From: Bacillus thuringiensis
Lineage (GTDB): Bacteria > Bacillota > Bacilli > Bacillales > Bacillaceae_G
Length of the DNA: 64,000 nt
Assembly (NCBI RefSeq): GCF_022095615.2
Contig: NZ_CP155559.1
Span: 3,593,501 to 3,657,500 of the forward strand
Direction: 5' to 3'
Shown here: piece after piece, positions 52,701-60,528 of the stretch
How the letters are laid out: the number at the start of each line of letters is the position of its first letter
Position numbering within the stretch: position 1 is the first letter of the stretch
The notes under the pieces: generated by a model
The model's database searches: none
What the model was told of the DNA's origin: nothing
The model's input: the letters and a program-made list of their open reading frames with translations, nothing else
Program-made: the position numbers and the translations under genes

Positions 52701-52717
52701 TTATGACTAGGTACTAA
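52701..52717 (-). promoter_or_regulatory. FapR operator
   Basis: The minus strand reads TTAGTACCTAGTCATAA, matching the known 17-bp FapR box (TTAGTA-C/T-CT-N-R-T-type with inverted TTAGTA halves). It lies just downstream of the -10 box of the fapR promoter, across the expected transcription start, the position that blocks initiation. Confidence 0.88.
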
Positions 52718-52721
52718 CAGT

Positions 52722-52750
52722 AGTATATAATCATTAAAAGTAGAATGCAA
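52722..52750 (-). promoter_or_regulatory. Sigma-A promoter of the fapR-plsX-fabDG operon
   Basis: The minus strand reads TTGCAT, 17 bases, TATACT, ending four bases before the FapR box. The -35 lies close to the recG end. Confidence 0.8.
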
Positions 52751-52772
52751 CAAAAACTTTCGTTGCCTCCCT

Positions 52773-54821
52773 TTAATCGAGCTTCTCTCCTTGGAACACA
52801 CCTGTCCCGTCAAGATAAGTACGCAGCGAAGCATACTGATCATTATGCCAAAACGCTTCTGAATCTACTAGTAACGCCGCATCTTGTCTAGCTGTTTCTA
52901 ACGCTCGATAATCATGTACCATATCAGCAACCTTGAATTCTGGCAAACCACTTTGCTTACTTCCAAAGAAATCTCCAGGACCTCTTAACTCTAAATCTTT
53001 TTCTGACAATACAAATCCATCATTCGTTTCGGTCATAATACGCATACGCTCTTTTCCCGTTTCCGATTTTGGATCCGCAATTAATAAACAATATGATTGT
53101 TCACTACCACGCCCAACACGCCCCCTGAGCTGATGGAGCTGCGATAAACCGAAACGCTCTGCATCATAAATAACCATTACAGTCGCATTCGGTACGTTTA
53201 CACCTACCTCAACAACTGTTGTTGACACGAGAATTTGTACTTTATTTTCACTAAATTGCCCCATTATCTCTTCTTTTTCTTGAGATGATAGTCTTCCATG
53301 CATTAATCCGACTTGGCATTTCCCTTGATAATGATGAGTCAGCATACTATGTAAGTCGATCGCATTTTGTACATCAAGTTTCTCAGATTCTTCAATAAGG
53401 GGACAAATAACATATGCTTGTCTTCCTTTTTTTATCTCCTTCTCCACAAAACCGAGAACTCGATCTAACATATCATGTTTTGCCCAGTATGTTTCAATTA
53501 CCTTTCTACCAGCTGGCATCTCATCGATTATAGAAACATCCATCTCTCCAAATGCAGTAATTGCTAACGTACGCGGTATTGGTGTCGCCGTCATAAATAA
53601 AACATCTGGACTTTCACCTTTCTCCCTTAAAACTCGTCGCTGCGCTACACCAAATCGATGTTGTTCATCAGTAATAACGAGACCTAACCTATGAAAAATA
53701 ACTTCATCTTGAATTAAAGCATGTGTTCCAACAAGGATATCTATTTCTCCTTGTTCTAATTTCGCCAAAATCTCTCGACGCCTTACACCTTTAACAGAAC
53801 TTGTTAACAATTCGACCTTCATACCAAAGTGCGAGAATGTCTCTGCGAGCGATTGATAATGTTGCTCTGCTAAAATTTCTGTAGGAACCATTAAAGCACC
53901 TTGATAATGTGCTAATTTCGCTGCATAAAGGCCAATTGCTGCAACAACTGTTTTCCCAGAACCTACATCACCTTGCAACAGACGATTCATCCGATAAGGA
54001 GATGTCATATCTTTCATAATTTCATCTACAACCCGGCGCTGTGCACCAGTTAAGGGAAACGGAAGCGCATCGATAAACTCTTGCAATTCTGCTGAAGGAA
54101 TTTCTTTTTTTGTCCCTTTCGAATTTTCCCTCTCCATTTTCCGTAATGTTTGCATTTTCAGCTGAAATAAGAAAAACTCCTCATATACAAAACGGCGACG
54201 TGCTTGTTTTAAATCTTCCTGTCCTACTGGAAAATGCAACGCCCGAAGCGCTTCATAACGCGGCAATAATTTATATCGACTTAGCAATCCATCAGGCAAC
54301 ACTTCAACTATAGAGTCTCCATACTCCTTTAACGCTTGGGCAATAAAACGACGCATCTGTTTTACTGTAAGTTTTCCTTTCACTGAGTATACAGGCTCTA
54401 CTTCTTGTTGACGTACAACCGGTCCAAAATGAAGCTCTGATACCGCAATCGTTTGACGATGCTGATCCCATTTACCAGTAATCGTTACCGTTTCATCTAA
54501 ATTTAACTTTTGCTTATAGTACGGCCTATTAAAACATACAGCTGTAATTAAATAACGACCGACGAGGACACGAACCGTAAGACGCGACTTCTTTTTCCCA
54601 TAATATTGCAGTAAAGGAGCACTATGAACTTTCCCCTCAACTGTTACCCGTTCATCATGCTTTACTTCAGCAAGATCTTTCATCGCATAATCTTCATAAC
54701 GGTACGGAAAATGTTCTAATAGATGAGAAACTGTATAAATTCCCATCTCGTGTAGTAATTCAGATGTTTCTCCTCCGATTCCCTTTACATCGGTAACAGG
54801 AACTTGTACAACTTCATTCAA
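52773..54821 (-). CDS. recG: ATP-dependent DNA helicase RecG
   Basis: Remodels stalled forks and branched DNA. 682 aa: an N-terminal wedge/OB domain (about 1-240), helicase domain 1 with [17 protein letters not shown] and TDEQHRFG, domain 2 with [18 protein letters not shown] and QLRGRVGRG, and the C-terminal TRG region. I chose the TTG at 54821 ([11 protein letters not shown]), about 10 bases after GGAG; a GTG three codons upstream is too close. The stop is 89 bp before fapR. B. subtilis has sdaAB-sdaAA on the upstream side; here there is only a 283-bp gap. Confidence 0.94.
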
Positions 54822-54954
54822 GATTCTCACGCTCCGTCACATTATTTTCTTTGATTCATTCATACTATTGACATCTGTAATCGCTCTCTTTCACCCTATA
54901 TATTCTATCATAGGCATTCTAAGAGAAACTACTCAAATCCCTCGTAAGCAACAC

Positions 54955-54994
54955 GAAAGAAAAGAGCCTCACTATTAGCAGCAAGGCTCTTTTT
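54955..54994 (-). terminator. Terminator between fakA and recG
   Basis: The minus-strand arms AAAGAGCC and GGCTCTTT enclose a 16-base loop and are followed by TCTTTCG. The rest of the 283-bp gap 54822-55104 contains no gene that I can see. Confidence 0.75.
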
Positions 54995-55104
54995 TATCTT
55001 CAATATGCTAGCCTTTTGAATAAAAACTAGTAATGAACTTCATATTACTACTTCTTATCCATTAGCAAGTAAGTAATCCATTTATTTTCAAAACGAATTT
55101 TTTC

Positions 55105-56781
55105 TTATTCTACAGAGAAGATGAACGAATACACCGGTTGGTTTCCAGCATGTACTTCTACTTCTGCATCTTCAAAATTCTCTTCTACAAATTCAACTAA
55201 CTCAGCTACTTCTTCGTCTGTTGCATCTTCACCTTGTAGAATCGTTACAATTTCAGAATCTTCATCAATAAGTGCTTCTAGTAATTGCTTCGCAGCTCCT
55301 ACTTTTGCAGCATTTGTTGATACGATTTTCCCATCTGCAATACACATGAAATCATCTTTTTGAATTGCTACACCATCAATTTCCGTATCACGTACAGCAT
55401 ACGTAATTTGACCGGTTTTCACATGAGATAAAGCTTCTTTCATGTTTTCTTCATTCTCTTCTAACGTTCCAACTGGATTAAATGCTAACATTGCAGCCAT
55501 ACCTTGAGGAACTGTTTTTGAACGAACTACAATCACTTCTTGATCAACAACTGACGCTGCTTGTTCTGCTGCCATCACGATATTTCCGTTGTTCGGTAAA
55601 ATAATGATTTTTTCAGCGTTCGCTTCTTCAATCGCCTTCACAATATCCTCCGTACTTGGATTCATCGTTTGGCCACCTTCGATCACTTTCGTCGCGCCAA
55701 TGCTCTCAAATAAAGTTTTGATACCAGATCCCATAGCTACAGTTACGATACCGTACGGTTGTTTCTCTTTAGACTGGCTAGCCGGCTCAGGCATCGTAGT
55801 AGGCTCATCTAATAAAGCAGTATGCTGTTCACGCATATTTTCTACTTTAATCTTAATTAAACTACCGTAGCGTTGTCCATAATTCATAGGATCTCCAGGG
55901 TGTTCCGCATGAATATGAACCTTAACAACCTCATCGTCTGATACAACAAGTAGTGAATCTCCGTATACACTAATATCTTCACGGAATTTTTGTTCAGAGA
56001 AATTATGTTCTTTCATTTTTTCAGGCTCTAATTTCACCATGAATTCCGTACAATATCCATACTTTATATCTTCTGTACTCAATTGGCTTTGTACACTACG
56101 GTGATGTTCTGCGCGTACCATGTCATTCATAGATGGTTGGGCAGGCACATTAGAAGAAATCGTTTCTCCTTTTAAGTCAGCTAAAAATCCTTCATATACA
56201 ACAACAAGACCTTTACCACCGCTATCTACAACGCCAACTTGTTTTAATACAGGTAATAAATCTGGCGTACGATTTAACGATGCATTCGCTTCTTTCACAA
56301 CGTCTTCCATAAACAAAACAAAGTCGCGCTGTTTTTTCGCAACTGTCACTGCATATTTACCCGTTTCTCTTGCAACCGTTAAAATCGTTCCTTCAATCGG
56401 TTTCATAACCGCTTTGTAAGCCGCTTCTACCCCAGCATCTAAAGCTGCAGCAAAATCAACTGTTGTTAATTCTTCTTTTTGTTCAATGGATTTAGAGAAA
56501 CCACGGAACAACTGAGACAAAATAACACCAGAGTTACCACGAGCTCCCATTAATAATCCTTTGGCTAAACTTACACCGACTTTACCAGCGTGCTGTGAAG
56601 GATTTGCTTTCACTTCACGTGCGCCTGAAGTCATTGATAAGTTCATGTTTGTACCGGTATCGCCATCTGGAACCGGAAATACGTTTAATGCATCAACAAG
56701 CTGAACATTATTTGTTAAATTATTCGCTCCTTGCATGATCATTTGTGATAAACGTTTCCCATCAATTTTTTGAATTGACAC
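55105..56781 (-). CDS. fakA: Fatty acid kinase FakA (YloV, DAK domain)
   Basis: ATP-binding subunit of the fatty acid kinase that phosphorylates exogenous fatty acids held by FakB. 558 aa: an N-terminal DegV/DAK2-like kinase domain with DGDTGTNM (39-46), a middle domain and a C-terminal FakB-binding region. The ATG at 56781 has AAGGAGG upstream. It lies 22 bp behind yloU. FakA-made acyl-phosphate feeds the same PlsY step as the PlsX product of the nearby fapR operon. Confidence 0.96.
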   Translation of the reverse strand: MSIQKIDGKRLSQMIMQGANNLTNNVQLVDALNVFPVPDGDTGTNMNLSMTSGAREVKANPSQHAGKVGVSLAKGLLMGARGNSGVILSQLFRGFSKSIEQKEELTTVDFAAALDAGVEAAYKAVMKPIEGTILTVARETGKYAVTVAKKQRDFVLFMEDVVKEANASLNRTPDLLPVLKQVGVVDSGGKGLVVVYEGFLADLKGETISSNVPAQPSMNDMVRAEHHRSVQSQLSTEDIKYGYCTEFMVKLEPEKMKEHNFSEQKFREDISVYGDSLLVVSDDEVVKVHIHAEHPGDPMNYGQRYGSLIKIKVENMREQHTALLDEPTTMPEPASQSKEKQPYGIVTVAMGSGIKTLFESIGATKVIEGGQTMNPSTEDIVKAIEEANAEKIIILPNNGNIVMAAEQAASVVDQEVIVVRSKTVPQGMAAMLAFNPVGTLEENEENMKEALSHVKTGQITYAVRDTEIDGVAIQKDDFMCIADGKIVSTNAAKVGAAKQLLEALIDEDSEIVTILQGEDATDEEVAELVEFVEENFEDAEVEVHAGNQPVYSFIFSVE

Positions 56782-56803
56782 AGATTTTCCTCCTTAATGC
56801 ACA

Positions 56804-57166
56804 TTACAAGTTTATTACTTTAACTCCTTGTACGTAGATGTTTACAGAATCTACTGCTAGTCCTACAGTTTGATCTAATGTATATTTCACTTTCGTCTGC
56901 ACGTTATGTGCTACTTCTGAAATTTTCGTACCATAGCTCACAATAATATACATATCAATATGTACTTCATCTTCATCTTTACGAACAATAACACCTCTAG
57001 TGAAGTTTTCTTTTCGTAAAATATCTGTTAAACCATCTTTTAACTGATTTTTTGATGCCATACCTACGATACCGTAGCAATCTACTGCGGCACCTCCAGC
57101 AATTGTTGCAATTACATCTGTACTAATATCAATTTGACCATACTTCGTTTTAATTTCAATTGACAT
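56804..57166 (-). CDS. yloU: Asp23/Gls24 family protein YloU
   Basis: 120 aa Asp23 family protein, from the ATG at 57166 (MSIEIKTKYGQIDIST). The AAGGGGG ribosome binding site lies 8 bases upstream; the ATG six codons earlier is inside it. The family core DVIATIAGGAAVDCYGIVGM and YIVSYGTKISEVAHNVQ is present. Family members are linked to envelope and alkaline stress and bind membranes through partners; the precise role of YloU is unknown. It is in an operon with fakA. Confidence 0.94.
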   Translation of the reverse strand: MSIEIKTKYGQIDISTDVIATIAGGAAVDCYGIVGMASKNQLKDGLTDILRKENFTRGVIVRKDEDEVHIDMYIIVSYGTKISEVAHNVQTKVKYTLDQTVGLAVDSVNIYVQGVKVINL

Positions 57167-57324
57167 CTCGTTTTCCCCCTTCATAAATGGTGAAAGTGAG
57201 CTAGACTACTTTAGTTACTATCATATAATCTTTTTAAAGAAAATTCCATCGTTCTTTCTTTTCACTCTCATATTTTATGTTTTAAATCACATTTTTTATG
57301 ATGAGCAAAATAGTCCATTGTTAT

Positions 57325-57354
57325 TATACAACATGTACCACTATAATATGTCAA
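57325..57354 (-). promoter_or_regulatory. Possible sigma-A promoter of yloU-fakA
   Basis: The minus strand reads TTGACA, 18 bases, TGTATA(AT). The TTGACA is inside the first copy of the 24-bp direct repeat. The spacing to a better TATAAT is 20 bases. Confidence 0.5.
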
Positions 57355-57372
57355 GTAATTTTTCTTGATTTC
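57349..57372. repeat. 24-bp direct repeat, copy A
   Basis: TGTCAAGTAATTTTTCTTGA followed by TTTC. It is identical to copy B 47 bp away. Each copy has TCAAG and CTTGA arms around an A/T core, and a TTGACA hexamer on the minus strand. It is in the 376-bp yloU-rpmB divergent gap, which otherwise holds only promoter-like elements. Confidence 0.85.
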
Positions 57373-57395
57373 AACTTTTCATCATCGACATATGG

Positions 57396-57419
57396 TGTCA
57401 AGTAATTTTTCTTGATTTC
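57396..57419. repeat. 24-bp direct repeat, copy B
   Basis: Exact second copy of the 24-bp element at 57349-57372, in the same orientation. No -10 hexamer stands at the right distance from its TTGACA on the minus strand. Confidence 0.85.
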
Positions 57420-57433
57420 TTTTTTCTACGGTG

Positions 57434-57462
57434 TTGCATTCTCTTTTTAGTTGTGTTAAATT
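57434..57462 (+). promoter_or_regulatory. Possible sigma-A promoter of rpmB
   Basis: The plus strand reads TTGCAT, 17 bases, TAAATT, about 80 bp before rpmB. The -10 is weak. Confidence 0.5.
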
Positions 57463-57542
57463 ATAGTAGTGTTTTTAGCATCGCAAAAAAGACTAACATT
57501 GAAAAATTACGTATGGTAAGGTATCAAGGGAGGGAAATATAA

Positions 57543-57731
57543 ATGGCTCGTGTTTGTGCTATCACTGGAAGAAAAGCTCGTTCTGGTAACTCTCGTTCTC
57601 ACGCAATGAACGCTACAAAACGTAAATGGGGCGCTAACCTTCAAAAAGTTCGCGTACGCATCGACGGAAAAGTTCAACGTGTTTACGTTTCTGCTAGAGC
57701 ATTAAAATCTGGCAAAATCGAACGTGTTTAA
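57543..57731 (+). CDS. rpmB: 50S ribosomal protein L28
   Basis: 62 aa, full length, with [21 protein letters not shown] and the basic core [19 protein letters not shown]28 sits near the E-site side of the 50S. It has two N-terminal positions (RVCAITG) where some L28 forms carry zinc-binding cysteines; only one Cys is present, so this is the zinc-free C- form. It is the only plus-strand gene of the window, with AAGGGAGGG 8 bases before the ATG and a strong terminator behind. Confidence 0.98.
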
Positions 57732-57737
57732 TAATAA

Positions 57738-57764
57738 AAAAAAGAGCCGCTAGGCTCTTTTTTT
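57738..57764 (+). terminator. Terminator after rpmB
   Basis: The plus-strand stem AAAGAGCC/GGCTCTTT with loop GCTA is followed by TTTTT. The A-run on the other side makes it likely to work in both directions. Confidence 0.92.
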
Positions 57765-57776
57765 ACTATGACAATA

Positions 57777-57804
57777 GAAAAAGCACCGGTAATAGGTGCT
57801 TTTT
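57777..57804 (-). terminator. Terminator after spoVM
   Basis: The minus-strand stem AAGCACC/GGTGCTT with loop TATTACC is followed by TTTCTATTG. It begins directly at the spoVM stop. Confidence 0.85.
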
Positions 57805-57885
57805 TTAATCTTTTTTGAAGGTATTTAACATGGCACGAACAATTCCACCAAGAAATTTAGGTAACTTAATTGTATAAAATCTCAT
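57805..57885 (-). CDS. spoVM: Stage V sporulation protein M (SpoVM)
   Basis: A 26-codon gene below the usual size cut-off. The translation is MRFYTIKLPKFLGGIVRAML then NTFKKD, differing only slightly from B. subtilis SpoVM and keeping Pro9, whose kink makes the amphipathic helix recognise the positive curvature of the forespore membrane and anchor SpoIVA for spore coat assembly. AGGAGGG lies 7 bases before the ATG. The place between rpmB and thiN (yloS) is the same as in B. subtilis. Expression is expected from the mother-cell factor SigE. Confidence 0.95.
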   Translation of the reverse strand: MRFYTIKLPKFLGGIVRAMLNTFKKD

Positions 57886-57920
57886 GGTTTCCCTCCTAAT
57901 CCCCATTACTCCACTTGTTC

Positions 57921-57947
57921 ACTATATGATGTAAGGAGCAAAATTGT
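57921..57947 (-). promoter_or_regulatory. Possible SigE promoter of spoVM
   Basis: The minus strand has CATATAGT, similar to the SigE -10 (CATACAAT), with an ACAATT-like -35 13 bases upstream, about 40 bp before spoVM. The match to the -35 is weak. Confidence 0.35.
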
Positions 57948-57951
57948 TTCT

Positions 57952-58593
57952 TTAATCAGTGCTTCTTATCACCATTAATATGCCAGAAGTAAATGAAAAA
58001 GTACCTTTTTCCTCAACGAGTTCATTACTAATACAAAGTGTTGATCCCCACTCTATTGTTTTATTAGTTAGAGGATACTTAAAACCAAGTAATGTAATCC
58101 CTTCCACTATTTCAGTAACTGGCACAAAAGATACATAAGGGAAATTTTTATTGTCTTCAATTATATGTGTACCCACTTTTTTCACGCTTATTTCATTTTT
58201 ATTGTCTACAATACACATTTCTATCCCTACTTCTAGCCCTCTTAAAAGCATCTGTATATTTGCTAAACCGTGATCCAGCCTTCCACCAGTAGCACCAAAA
58301 ATACGAATCAATGTCGGATTTTGTTCTAACGCCCAGTTAATCGCAATTTCTAAATCTGTTTGGTCTTTTTCACGAGGCACAATATGTAAGTCATTTGTTT
58401 GCTGACCCATCCATACTAATTCCTCTTCAGTAACTGAATCATAATCTCCAAACGCAACAGCTGGAGTAATCCCTCCTTTTAATAAACGATATACACCTCT
58501 ATCAACTGCCGCCCACACTACTTTCTCATTTTCATATCGAGAAAAATCTGCACAATATTCCGCAGGTCCGCCCGCTAAAATATGAATAATCAT
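57952..58593 (-). CDS. thiN: Thiamine pyrophosphokinase
   Basis: Converts thiamine to thiamine diphosphate. 213 aa in two domains: the N-terminal TPK catalytic part with HILAGGPAEYC, VAFGDYDSVTEEE, EKDQTDLEIAI and GATGGRLDHGLANI, and a smaller C-terminal beta domain. I chose the ATG at 58593 (MIIHILAGGP), with AAGGGGAAGG upstream. The longer frame reads through the rpe terminator. Corresponds to B. subtilis YloS. Confidence 0.95.
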   Translation of the reverse strand: MIIHILAGGPAEYCADFSRYENEKVVWAAVDRGVYRLLKGGITPAVAFGDYDSVTEEELVWMGQQTNDLHIVPREKDQTDLEIAINWALEQNPTLIRIFGATGGRLDHGLANIQMLLRGLEVGIEMCIVDNKNEISVKKVGTHIIEDNKNFPYVSFVPVTEIVEGITLLGFKYPLTNKTIEWGSTLCISNELVEEKGTFSFTSGILMVIRSTD

Positions 58594-58612
58594 GTTTCCT
58601 TCCCCTTCTATT

Positions 58613-58649
58613 GTAAAAAGGCAATCTGCCATTCGGTAGATTGCCTTTT
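58613..58649 (-). terminator. Terminator after rpe
   Basis: The minus-strand stem AAAAAGGCAATCT/AGATTGCCTTTTT is nearly perfect. It lies about 85 bp after the rpe stop and 20 bp before thiN. Confidence 0.88.
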
Positions 58650-58731
58650 TACATATTTTTTCTCTACCCTTTATAAATAGTGAAAACTTACTACACTAGA
58701 AGTTTCACTAGGATAAAGACTCGTTCATTCA

Positions 58732-59376
58732 TTATCCACGAATGACACGAATTGCTTCACCGCGGTCTTTTTGATTGTATACTGCTGATCCAGCTACAAG
58801 TACATTTGCTCCTGCTTCAACACAAAGCCTTGCTGTTTCAGCGTTCACACCACCATCAACTTCAATTTCTACTTCTAGATTACGCTCTTTAACCATCTCT
58901 GCAACTTGTTTAATTTTCGGTAATACAGAATGGATAAATTTCTGTCCACCAAATCCTGGGTTTACTGTCATAAGTAATACCATATCTATATCTTCTAATA
59001 CATGCTCAATCGTTGAAACTGGCGTATGCGGATTTAATACAACTCCCGCTTTAATGCCATGAGATTTAATTAACTGAATTGTACGATGCAGATGAGGGCA
59101 CGTCTCTACATGAACAGTAATGATATCCGCTCCCGCTTTTGCGAAAGTCGGGATATAGTTATCAGGATTTTCAATCATTAAATGTACATCTAATGGTAAC
59201 GATGTGATCGGACGGATAGCTTCTACAATTAATGGTCCAATCGTAATATTTGGTACGAAATGTCCATCCATTACATCGACGTGAATGTAATCCGCTCCGC
59301 CTTTTTCTACATCTTTAATCTCTTCCCCTAATTTTGAAAAATCTGCTGATAAGATTGATGGTGCAATTTTAATCAT
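58732..59376 (-). CDS. rpe: Ribulose-phosphate 3-epimerase
   Basis: Interconverts ribulose 5-phosphate and xylulose 5-phosphate in the pentose phosphate pathway. 214 aa TIM barrel with [17 protein letters not shown], the metal motif [12 protein letters not shown], the second metal His/Asp in DVHLMIENP and the phosphate loop [12 protein letters not shown]. The ATG at 59376 lies two bases after the rsgA stop, so the two are tightly coupled. Confidence 0.98.
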   Translation of the reverse strand: MIKIAPSILSADFSKLGEEIKDVEKGGADYIHVDVMDGHFVPNITIGPLIVEAIRPITSLPLDVHLMIENPDNYIPTFAKAGADIITVHVETCPHLHRTIQLIKSHGIKAGVVLNPHTPVSTIEHVLEDIDMVLLMTVNPGFGGQKFIHSVLPKIKQVAEMVKERNLEVEIEVDGGVNAETARLCVEAGANVLVAGSAVYNQKDRGEAIRVIRG

Positions 59377-59378
59377 AA

Positions 59379-60260
59379 CTAATACCTCGGCTTTCTCTCT
59401 CTAATTTCTTCTACGAATTGTTTGTAATTCTTATAACGATATTCTGTAATTTTTCCTTCTTCAACCGCAGTCTTCACGGCACATTTCGGTTCAGAAAGAT
59501 GTGTACACCCTCTAAATTTACAGTATTGGCTCGCTTCTTTCAACTCTGGAAAACAATATGTAAGATCTTCTACCTCTATATCTATGAAATCAAGTGAACT
59601 AAAACCAGGTGTATCTGCAACTAGTCCGCTTCCAACCGCAATTAATTCCACGTGTCTTGTCGTATGTTTCCCGCGTCCTAAATGCGAGGAAATATCATTC
59701 GTTTTCAGTTCTAAATCCGGGCGTAAAACGTTAAGCATAGAAGATTTCCCAACACCAGATTGCCCTGCAACAACAGAAACACAACCTTCTAAGAATGGTT
59801 TTAAAATATCAATACTTTCCGATGTGTTTATAGAAGTAAATAATACATCATATCCCATCTCACGATAGTCATTCGCATAAGATTCAACAGTCTCTCTCAT
59901 TTTTTCATCCACTAAATCCATCTTACTAATGCAAATAATTGGCTTAATGTTATGATATTCAATCAGCACTAAAAATCGATCTAACAGTCCCGGATTAAAA
60001 TCTGGTTCTACTGCAGAGAAAACGAGAATTGCTTGATCCACATTAGCAATAGGAGGCCTAACAAGTTCATTTTTCCGATCAAATACTTCAAGCACGTATC
60101 CTTCACTTGGATTATCTGCTTGAAAAACAACTTGGTCTCCTACTAGTGGTGTAATTTTATTTTTTCTGAACACACCACGCCCGCGGCATTGTGTAATCCC
60201 TTCTTCATGCTGCACATAATAAAACCCACTTAGAGCCTTTACAATTTTACCTTCTGGCAT
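59379..60260 (-). CDS. rsgA: Ribosome small-subunit-dependent GTPase RsgA (CpgA)
   Basis: Circularly permuted GTPase that checks late 30S maturation; in B. subtilis it is a PrkC substrate. 293 aa: an N-terminal OB fold (about 1-68), G4 SKMD (112-115), G1 GQSGVGKS (166-173), G3 DTPGFS, and a C-terminal zinc finger ([13 protein letters not shown]). The ATG at 60260 has AAGGAG upstream. It lies 268 bp behind prkC, with a hairpin in the gap. Confidence 0.97.
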   Translation of the reverse strand: MPEGKIVKALSGFYYVQHEEGITQCRGRGVFRKNKITPLVGDQVVFQADNPSEGYVLEVFDRKNELVRPPIANVDQAILVFSAVEPDFNPGLLDRFLVLIEYHNIKPIICISKMDLVDEKMRETVESYANDYREMGYDVLFTSINTSESIDILKPFLEGCVSVVAGQSGVGKSSMLNVLRPDLELKTNDISSHLGRGKHTTRHVELIAVGSGLVADTPGFSSLDFIDIEVEDLTYCFPELKEASQYCKFRGCTHLSEPKCAVKTAVEEGKITEYRYKNYKQFVEEIRERKPRY

Positions 60261-60438
60261 ATAATTCTCCTTTATTTTGTATAAAGTGAAACTGTAATTA
60301 ATATTGAATGATTTAAAATTCTTTACATACTTATTTCAAAACCCGTCATATATACAAGTTAATATATTTAATCTACCATCAAATTTAATATATTATTTAT
60401 CACAGTATCACTTTTATAGCTTTTTGAATCATATATTT

Positions 60439-60484
60439 TTGCCTGTTATACAGTCCACTATATGTAGACAGCATAACAGGCAAG
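60439..60484. repeat. Long imperfect inverted repeat between prkC and rsgA
   Basis: GCCTGTTAT pairs with ATAACAGGC and the stem continues with mismatches through GTC/GAC; the loop is about 11 bases. It lacks a good T-run on either strand. The other 220 bp of this gap are A/T-rich with no visible gene. It may end prkC transcripts or be a small palindromic repeat. Confidence 0.55.
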
Positions 60485-60528
60485 AGTAATACATTCCATC
60501 CCCTCTAGAAAGAAAATAGAAGTCATTA

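Noticed and set aside
57349..57419. CRISPR array
   Set aside because: Only two copies, no second spacer, no cas genes and an A/T-rich repeat next to promoters; a simple direct repeat.
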